Assembly (NCBI GenBank): GCA_021813335.1
Contig: JAKALC010000054.1
Location: 1 to 5,086 of the forward strand
Origin: a bacterium
GTDB lineage: Bacteria > Patescibacteriota > Minisyncoccia > Phycocordibacterales > SBAW01
Direction: 5' to 3'
Length of the DNA stretch: 5,086 nucleotides
In this document: one piece after another, positions 1 to 3,859 of the stretch
Layout: each line of letters begins with the position of its first letter
How positions within the stretch are numbered: position 1 is the stretch's first letter
Notes under the pieces: model-generated
Seen by the model: the letters and a program-made list of their open reading frames with translations, nothing else
What the model was told of the DNA's origin: nothing
Databases searched by the model: none
Program-made: the position numbers and the translations under genes

Positions 1-2
1 AC

Positions 3-260
3 GCAGAACGCGACCGGCGCGCACAGGAACGCGTCTTCGATGAAGACGGGGTAATAGGCGACGCCGGGTTCGACGGCGTAGTACACCGGCGCGCCGTCGA
101 CGACGTACTCCGCGGGTGGCGCCGCTTCGTCGACGGGCACTTCCTCGACGACGACGGGTGCCGGAGCCGGCCGTACGACCGGTCCTACCGTGGCAACGCA
201 TCCCGCGAGTACCGCGCTCAATCCGGCTATCAAGAGCCGGGCCCTGCTCAACGTTCTCAT
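3..260 (-). CDS. Putative lipoprotein, N-terminal part (3' end outside window)
   Basis: The minus-strand frame is open from an ATG at 260 to the left edge (86 codons seen, no stop). The N-terminus is a classic lipoprotein signal: basic n-region MRTLSRAR, hydrophobic LLIAGLSAV, then lipobox LAGC with the lipidated cysteine at residue 21. The mature part is low complexity, rich in Val, Pro, Ala and Glu (roughly residues 25-50), followed by Tyr-pair motifs (VYYAVEPGVAYYPV, about 59-72) and two further cysteines (80 and 86). A strong Shine-Dalgarno (AGGAGGT on the minus strand, 264-270) sits 3 bases before the ATG and fixes this start, though the spacing is rather short. I do not recognise a family. 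The protein should be anchored to the outer face of the cytoplasmic membrane. It is transcribed divergently from the M23 peptidase gene. The prediction of a real lipoprotein is firm; the function is unknown. Confidence 0.8.
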   Translation of the reverse strand, partial: MRTLSRARLLIAGLSAVLAGCVATVGPVVRPAPAPVVVEEVPVDEAAPPAEYVVDGAPVYYAVEPGVAYYPVFIEDAFLCAPVAFC

Positions 261-263
261 CCG

Positions 264-270
264 ACCTCCT
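264..270 (-). promoter_or_regulatory. Strong Shine-Dalgarno of the lipoprotein gene
   Basis: The minus-strand reads AGGAGGT CGG ATG. It is a near-perfect anti-16S match, with a spacer of only 3 bases, and supports the ATG at 260. Confidence 0.7.
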
Positions 271-282
271 CTCTTGGTTATG

Positions 283-307
283 ACAACAAAACGGCACCGA
301 AGTGCCG
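283..307 (-). terminator. UUCG-loop hairpin followed by a T run, in the lipoprotein leader
   Basis: On the minus strand CGGCAC-TTCG-GTGCCG forms a perfect 6-bp stem closed by a C(UUCG)G tetraloop, an especially stable RNA loop, and is followed directly by TTTTGTTGT. That is the shape of an intrinsic terminator. No minus-strand gene lies upstream, so it would sit in the 5' leader of the lipoprotein gene or block antisense transcription leaving the M23 promoter region. On the plus strand the hairpin has no T tract. Structure is seen; the role is inferred. Confidence 0.45.
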
Positions 308-352
308 CGCTCTGCTTCTGAGTCAACCGTACCGCTGACCCGGCACTTGTAA

Positions 353-431
353 AGGAGGGCCTGTGCGTAAGCCCGCCGTTGCGGCCCGCGGGCGAGTGCC
401 CTACAGTAAGAGGTATGGTTCTTCGGCGTAA
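353..431 (+). other. Possible 22-codon leader ORF with strong RBS
   Basis: AGGAGGG (353-359) lies 3 bases before a GTG at 363. That frame runs 22 codons (begins V/M-RKPAVAARGR) to a TAA at 429-431, overlapping the M23 gene start at 415 by 17 bases in another frame. It could be a leader peptide that couples translation to the peptidase gene, or chance: the ribosome site is good but the ORF is short and has no recognisable content. Confidence 0.25.
379..407 (+). promoter_or_regulatory. Candidate leaderless promoter of the M23 gene
   Basis: TTGCGG (379-384), 17 bases, then TACAGT (402-407) gives a sigma70-like pair with weak -35 and acceptable -10 (T1, A2 and T6 kept). Seven bases after the -10 comes the ATG at 415, so transcription would begin at or next to the start codon. 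There is no properly spaced Shine-Dalgarno before 415 (AGAGG is only 1 base away), which fits a leaderless message. Inference from spacing only. Confidence 0.3.
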
Positions 432-816
432 CGGGGTCGCGAAAGAGCTCGCGAGATCTTCGGCGAGCGTTCTTATTTTCTTGGCCTTTGCCGCGGCGTT
501 CGCGCCCAAGGCGGCCTCGCTCGTGCGCGCGCAGTCGGCGGACACCTCGACCTCGACTATCCAGGCGCAGATCGACGACAGTACGGCCCACATCAATCAG
601 CTCAACGCAGAAATATCTCAACTCCAGACGCAGCTCGACGCTACGACCAAACAGAAGCAGACGCTGCAGAGCGCGGTACAGGCGCTCAACCTCAATATTC
701 AGAAGATCACGAAGTCGATAACGCTCACGCAGGCGCAAATAGCGCAGAAAGATTCGCAGATATCCTCGCTTACGGGAAATATCACCGTGACGGCCGGCAA
801 GATAGGCGCCTCGTAG
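415..816 (+). CDS. M23 murein hydrolase, N-terminal half: signal peptide and coiled coil, ended by in-frame TAG
   Basis: From the ATG at 415 the product starts with a Sec-type signal peptide: basic MVLRRNGVAK, hydrophobic core ASVLIFLAFAAAFA, likely cleavage after the LVRA stretch near residues 38-41. Residues about 48-133 form a heptad-patterned coiled coil rich in Gln, Ile and Leu (for example ISQLQTQLDA), as in the regulatory arm of EnvC-type peptidases. The frame stops at TAG 814-816 (codon 134), but the same frame continues without shift into the catalytic half, and the coiled coil continues across the stop. A TTG at 379 would give a longer product, but its extra 12 residues spoil the signal peptide, so 415 is preferred. 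If the TAG is real and not read through, this makes a secreted coiled-coil fragment with no enzyme. See the TAG entry and the downstream half. Confidence 0.7.
   Translation: MVLRRNGVAKELARSSASVLIFLAFAAAFAPKAASLVRAQSADTSTSTIQAQIDDSTAHINQLNAEISQLQTQLDATTKQKQTLQSAVQALNLNIQKITKSITLTQAQIAQKDSQISSLTGNITVTAGKIGAS
814..816 (+). other. In-frame TAG splitting the M23 peptidase gene
   Basis: Codon 134 of the 447-codon frame from 415 is TAG (context TCG TAG GGC). The codons before and after are in one frame and both sides encode parts of a typical coiled-coil/M23 protein. TAG is one base from GAG, CAG or AAG, all plausible in this Glu/Gln/Lys-rich helix. The gene's own terminal codon at 1756-1758 is also TAG and is followed at once by a terminator hairpin, so general reassignment of UAG to sense is unlikely. 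Options: point nonsense mutation, consensus or sequencing error, or partial readthrough. Confidence 0.85.
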
Positions 817-876
817 GGCGCGGTCGCCGAATCGCTGCGTGAGCTTCATCAGCTCGACGACGAGTCGCTCGCGACG

Positions 877-1758
877 GTGCTTATGAGCGGCGGCACGCTC
901 TCGGCGTTCTTCGACCAAGCGGCCTCGCTTGCGGCGCTGCGCAGCGATCTCGGGAACCATATCGAGGACCTCTCCTCGCTCAAGAGCGATCTCCTGACGA
1001 GCCGGACCGCCGCGCAGCAGAAGCGCGCCGATCTCGCCGCGCTCAAGCAGAATCTCGCGGAGCAGAAGCAGGGTCTCGCCGTCGCGCGTGACGCGCAGAA
1101 TGAGCTTTTGGCCGAGACCAAGAACAAGGAATCGAATTATCAGGCACTCATCGCGCAGAAAAAGGCTGAAGAGGCCCAGTTCGAACAAGACCTTCTTCGT
1201 TACGAGCAGCAGCTCAATCTCACCGTGAGCTCGGGCGCCCTGCCGCCGCCCGGCCCTGAGTTCATCTGGCCCGTCGCCAACCCCAAGATAACGCAGTACT
1301 TCGGCAACACGCCGTTCGCGACCAAGAACCCGCAGATCTATTCGGGCCACGGTCACACCGGCATCGATCTGCGCGCCTCGCCCGGAACCCCGGTCCATGC
1401 AGCGCGCAGCGGTGTTGTCGTCGGCACGGGCGATACCGATCTTACGTGCCGCTATGCGTCATTCGGACGGTGGATCTTCATCCAGCACGACGACGGGCTC
1501 TCTACTATATATGCGCACCTCTCGGTCATCCTGGTTTCCTCAGGACAGCACGTTGCGACGGGCGAGCTTATCGGCTACTCCGATACCACGGGTTATGCCA
1601 CGGGACCGCACCTCCACTTCGGCGTGTATGCGACCTCCGGCACGAAGATAGCGTCGTTCCCGAGCGCTGGATGCCGGCCGAAGATGTTCACCATACCGGT
1701 CGGCACACTCTCGGCATATCTCAATCCGCTCACGTACCTGCCGCCGATCGGGCAGTAG
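877..1758 (+). CDS. M23 (LytM-type) metallopeptidase, catalytic half
   Basis: This continues the frame that opens at 415; 877 is just the first GTG after the TAG and has no ribosome site, so I do not believe it is a natural start (codons 817-876 are also coding in character). Using numbering from 415: a second coiled coil covers about residues 173-270, then a Pro-rich linker (GALPPPGPE, 274-282), then the peptidase domain beginning FIWPVANPKITQYFG (from 283). Zinc-site residues are intact: H314 and D318 in GHGHTGIDL, H368 in YAHL, and H399/H401 in GPHLHF, the order and approximate spacing of LytM. M23 enzymes cut peptide cross-bridges of murein; coiled-coil versions often act in daughter-cell separation or activate amidases. 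On its own this half lacks a signal peptide and would stay in the cytoplasm, so the gene is either broken or works only through readthrough. It converges on the PLP-enzyme gene. Confidence 0.85.
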   Translation: MLMSGGTLSAFFDQAASLAALRSDLGNHIEDLSSLKSDLLTSRTAAQQKRADLAALKQNLAEQKQGLAVARDAQNELLAETKNKESNYQALIAQKKAEEAQFEQDLLRYEQQLNLTVSSGALPPPGPEFIWPVANPKITQYFGNTPFATKNPQIYSGHGHTGIDLRASPGTPVHAARSGVVVGTGDTDLTCRYASFGRWIFIQHDDGLSTIYAHLSVILVSSGQHVATGELIGYSDTTGYATGPHLHFGVYATSGTKIASFPSAGCRPKMFTIPVGTLSAYLNPLTYLPPIGQ

Positions 1759-1759
1759 C

Positions 1760-1802
1760 AAAAATAGAAAAATCCGCGAACGCCCTCGGGGGTGTTCGCG
1801 GA
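1760..1802 (-). terminator. Intrinsic terminator of the minus-strand pair, between convergent genes
   Basis: A 12-bp stem (arms 1773-1784 and 1791-1802, one G-U pair) closes a 6-base loop. On the minus strand the stem is followed by TTTTTCTATTTTT, a strong uridine tract, placed 20 bases after the TAA of the PLP-enzyme gene. On the plus strand the stem comes 14 bases after the M23 stop but is followed by TGGTGTTCC, so it would be a weak terminator there, although the same hairpin may still protect the M23 message end. Confidence 0.85.
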
Positions 1803-1821
1803 TGGTGTTCCGCACGGATCC

Positions 1822-2796
1822 TTACGCATACGGATACAGCGTGTCGGCGAAGGGGAGGATGACGTTGATCTCTCCAACACGGTCGCGCATCTCGTTGAGC
1901 GTGCCGCCGGCAAGCCGGTTGAGGAGAAAGTGTTCCGCCGTAGCGAACGCGCCGCCGGAGCTCGGGCCGGCCGGGATGCCGTTCTCGTTGAGCAAGGCAC
2001 TCGCCGCTCGCGCGGTACGCTCGTCGATAGGGTCCTCGATAGGCTTGAGCTTCTGCCAGTCATGGCCGATCTCCCGCAGCTGTTCGTGATCCCGGGCCCC
2101 CTCGATCTTTTGTCCGAGATAGGGCATTGTCGCGACGATTTTGATACAGGGATTCCTCTTTCTGAAGTACCGTCCGAGGCCGAGGAGCGTTCCGGTTGAG
2201 CCGACCGCCGCGACGAAGAGCGAGGCCCTTCCACCAACGGCTCCCCACAACTCCGGCGCGACGAGCTTCTCGTAGCTCTGCGGGTTCCAGGGGTGGGCGT
2301 ATTGGTTGAGATAGACGGCGCCAATATACTCGGCATACTGGGCCGCAAGCTTGACGCGTCCCGACGAGCGGATAATCCCGAGCTCCCGAGCCGCTGCCGA
2401 CTCGGAGATGACGACCGCGCCATGGCGCTTCAGGGGGAGCTGCTCGCCGGGGGCGAGGTCGTCGGCGACCAGCGCGTACACCGTGACGCCGTGTTCTTTG
2501 GCGCAATAGGCGAGCGCGACCCCCATATTCCCGGAAGTTCCTTCGAGCATCCTCCCGCCCTCCTTGAGGACGCCGCCTCGTATCGCCTGGTCGATCATAT
2601 ATTCCGCCGGGATGCGTTTGATGTTCCCGGGCGGCGCCATAAAGCCGAGGAGGGCGTACACGAAGATGCCTTGATCGCGCAGCCGCTTCGAGAGGATCTC
2701 TTGCGGCAGCCGTATCACGGGCAGCGTATAGTCGATCATCCTGATTCCGGCGACCGGATCGGGCAAGCGGTTGTAGCAGGGAATAGTCCAGTCCAT
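1822..2796 (-). CDS. Fold-type II PLP-dependent enzyme, cysteine-synthase-like
   Basis: The product is 324 residues, the usual length of the cysteine synthase/CBS catalytic fold. Signatures in order: PPGNIKRIPAEYMIDQA (55-71), in which K60 aligns with the PLP-binding lysine of the family's SVKDR motif; EGTSGNMGVALAY (85-97), the TSGNTG loop; NQYAHPWNP (164-172), matching the substrate-side QFENPANP; VGSTGTLLGLGRYFRKRNP (198-216), the glycine-rich phosphate cup; and PAGPSSGGA (275-283), matching the GISSG region. Members make or break a bond at the beta or gamma carbon of serine-type substrates. The altered lysine motif and lack of sulfur-assimilation neighbours argue against naming it cysK. 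Start chosen at 2796 because GGAGG (2806-2810) lies 9 bases upstream; the frame extends to 2886 but without a ribosome site. It follows the CofE-like gene by 99 bases on the same strand. Family sure, substrate unknown. Confidence 0.85.
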   Translation of the reverse strand: MDWTIPCYNRLPDPVAGIRMIDYTLPVIRLPQEILSKRLRDQGIFVYALLGFMAPPGNIKRIPAEYMIDQAIRGGVLKEGGRMLEGTSGNMGVALAYCAKEHGVTVYALVADDLAPGEQLPLKRHGAVVISESAAARELGIIRSSGRVKLAAQYAEYIGAVYLNQYAHPWNPQSYEKLVAPELWGAVGGRASLFVAAVGSTGTLLGLGRYFRKRNPCIKIVATMPYLGQKIEGARDHEQLREIGHDWQKLKPIEDPIDERTARAASALLNENGIPAGPSSGGAFATAEHFLLNRLAGGTLNEMRDRVGEINVILPFADTLYPYA

Positions 2797-2805
2797 CTCG
2801 TATTT

Positions 2806-2810
2806 CCTCC
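2806..2810 (-). promoter_or_regulatory. Shine-Dalgarno that decides the PLP-enzyme start
   Basis: GGAGG on the minus strand, 9 bases before the ATG at 2796. It selects this ATG over the longer in-frame possibility ending at 2886. Confidence 0.65.
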
Positions 2811-2817
2811 ATGTTCT

Positions 2818-2847
2818 GAAAAGAAGGAAGCGCGAAGGATCTCGCGC
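2818..2847 (-). terminator. Possible weak terminator or attenuator between the two minus-strand genes
   Basis: On the minus strand GCGCGA-(6-base loop)-TCGCGC (2830-2847) is a perfect 6-bp GC-rich stem followed by TTCCTTCTTTTC. The pyrimidine tract is interrupted, so termination would be partial. It could reduce expression of the PLP enzyme relative to the CofE-like gene, or act as an RNA-processing or stability element. Confidence 0.3.
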
Positions 2848-2895
2848 AGTCTCCCTAATCTCTACCAGAACGGTGGAGGAATGCAACGCGCTGGG

Positions 2896-3642
2896 TTACG
2901 CCTTGCGCACGAGGATGAACGGCGTCATTTCTTCGGATTGTCCGGCGGGATTATCGCGGAGGAGTTCTTGCACGAACGATTCGGCCAAGTGTTCGCCCGC
3001 AGTTCCGAGCGTGAACGCTCCACGATAGTTCGCGTCGATGATGGCGGTCTCGAGCCCCGTGCGCGCGCGGACCTCGCGCGCGACTTTTTGCGGCCGGAGC
3101 GGCGGAAGCTTGGCGTAGTGCATATACGGGTAGAGCGAGAACGACATCGGACAGTCGACGGACTTCGCCTGCTTGCCGATGAGATAATAGAACGCTCCGT
3201 GGATGCCGAAGGGAAGCGTCGCCGCCGCGGCCGCGGCGGCGAAGAGCGTGCGCAGATAGCCGGCTTCGTTGATAACGAGCTGCATCGCGACCGCCGTTCC
3301 GTGTCCGAACCCTTTGAAATCCTTCGTATGGATCTTGTTATTGACCTTTCGCGAGAGAAAACGCGCGAGACGGCCGACTTTTATCGTGCGATACGGAACG
3401 ATTCTGCCTTGCATCACGCACACGACCTTCTCGCTGATGAAAAGATAGTCGCCGGGGCGGGCGTGCGGGTGCACGTAGGTCTCGAGCGCCCGGAAAAGGT
3501 CGTCGTCTCCGTTGAGCATCGGCGTTTTGACGGGAAGGCGGAGGTACGAGCCGCGGCTCGTCTCGATCTCGAGCGTTCGCCCTCCGTTCGGGGCGATGGG
3601 TCGGAGGGCGGGCTGCTGCAGAGGGCGCTTTTTTTTGCTCAT
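2896..3642 (-). CDS. CofE-like protein (coenzyme F420-0:L-glutamate ligase family)
   Basis: The product is 248 residues, close to the length of CofE-type ligases. I assign it from PGDYLFISEKVVCVMQGR (63-80), which resembles the GD-[IV]-x-V-[IV]-[AS]-x-K-x-[VI] strand of the family, and from IIDANYRGAFTLG (201-213), resembling the conserved D-x-N segment near the nucleotide site. CofE proper adds glutamates to F420-0 using GTP. No other F420 gene is in the window, and orphan members of this family appear in genomes thought to lack F420, so its true substrate is open; an ATP- or GTP-dependent amide-bond role is inference. Other features are a basic Pro-rich N-terminus (MSKKKRPLQQP), a run of seven alanines (135-141) encoded by a DNA palindrome, and SVDCPMSFSLYPYMHYAKLPP (161-181), unrecognised. 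The first gene of a likely two-gene minus-strand unit with the PLP enzyme. No good Shine-Dalgarno precedes the ATG at 3642. Confidence 0.65.
   Translation of the reverse strand: MSKKKRPLQQPALRPIAPNGGRTLEIETSRGSYLRLPVKTPMLNGDDDLFRALETYVHPHARPGDYLFISEKVVCVMQGRIVPYRTIKVGRLARFLSRKVNNKIHTKDFKGFGHGTAVAMQLVINEAGYLRTLFAAAAAAATLPFGIHGAFYYLIGKQAKSVDCPMSFSLYPYMHYAKLPPLRPQKVAREVRARTGLETAIIDANYRGAFTLGTAGEHLAESFVQELLRDNPAGQSEEMTPFILVRKA
3219..3242. repeat. 24-bp perfect palindrome inside the CofE-like gene
   Basis: Bases 3219-3242 equal their own reverse complement; the core is GCGGCCGC and every base is G or C except the outermost T/A pairs. In the minus-strand frame it covers the alanine run (residues 135-141). 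Probably a by-product of GCC/GCG alanine codons, but unusually perfect. Confidence 0.8.
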
Positions 3643-3650
3643 ACCCGTCC

Positions 3651-3680
3651 ATCCTACTCCAAGTCCGGTGGAGATGTCAT
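3651..3680 (-). promoter_or_regulatory. Candidate leaderless promoter of the CofE-like gene
   Basis: On the minus strand ATGACA (3675-3680, 5 of 6 to TTGACA), an 18-base spacer, and TAGGAT (3651-3656, 4 of 6 with T1, A2 and T6 kept) lie 8 bases before the ATG at 3642. The start of transcription would fall at or within a base or two of the start codon, in keeping with the missing Shine-Dalgarno. Confidence 0.4.
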
Positions 3681-3742
3681 CTTGAGCCGCCGCCAGACCC
3701 GCCGCCCGTGCGAAGCAAAATCAGACTTTTTTGGCGGAATTT

Positions 3743-3773
3743 TTGACAGCCGTTTTTTATCCGTTCGTAATAT
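3743..3773 (+). promoter_or_regulatory. Possible upstream promoter for the ribonucleotide reductase gene
   Basis: A perfect TTGACA (3743-3748) is followed after 19 bases by TAATAT (3768-3773, 4 of 6). The spacer is longer than the usual 17, so this is a weak candidate. It would give a leader of about 80 bases to the ATG at 3860. Confidence 0.25.
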
Positions 3774-3790
3774 GTAATCCACAGTTTTCC

Positions 3791-3816
3791 GGCGAAAAAG
3801 CGCTGGCCGGTTCGCC
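3791..3816 (+). promoter_or_regulatory. Inverted repeat abutting the TATAAT, possible operator
   Basis: GGCGAA (3791-3796) and TTCGCC (3811-3816) are perfect inverted arms around 14 bases; the right arm ends directly at the TATAAT. The position over the -35/spacer zone would suit a repressor site, but 6-bp arms can occur by chance and it is not an NrdR box. Confidence 0.2.
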
Positions 3817-3822
3817 TATAAT
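3817..3822 (+). promoter_or_regulatory. -10 element TATAAT upstream of the ribonucleotide reductase gene
   Basis: This is a perfect consensus -10 in a GC-rich genome, 37 bases before the ATG at 3860, giving a leader of about 30 bases. No good -35 is found at 16-18 bases upstream and there is no TG extension, so it may depend on an activator or on A/T-rich contacts. Confidence 0.5.
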
Positions 3823-3859
3823 GTAAGTCCCATTATTCATCACTTGTTGAGAACACATT

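Noticed and set aside
379..414. TTG at 379 as start of the M23 gene
   Set aside because: It would put a non-conserved MRPAGECPTVRG before the natural basic/hydrophobic signal peptide, and the nearest Shine-Dalgarno is about 19 bases away.
814..816. Whole-genome reassignment of UAG to an amino acid
   Set aside because: The same gene ends in TAG at 1756-1758, at the expected C-terminus and just before a terminator hairpin; reading through that would add a nonsense tail through the hairpin.
3731..3757. Possible plus-strand terminator before the T run at 3753-3758
   Set aside because: Only three base pairs (GGC/GCC) can form; the T-rich stretch lacks a real stem.
2293..3777. A 494-codon open frame on the plus strand opposite the PLP and CofE-like genes
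   Set aside because: It is antisense to two genes with clear family motifs, has arginine- and glutamate-rich composition typical of a GC-rich shadow frame, and shows no recognisable domain.
3775..3783. TAATCCACA, one mismatch from a DnaA box (TTATCCACA)
   Set aside because: A single imperfect 9-mer near a nrd promoter is weak evidence; no cluster of boxes, no dnaA or dnaN neighbour, so no origin or DnaA control is claimed.
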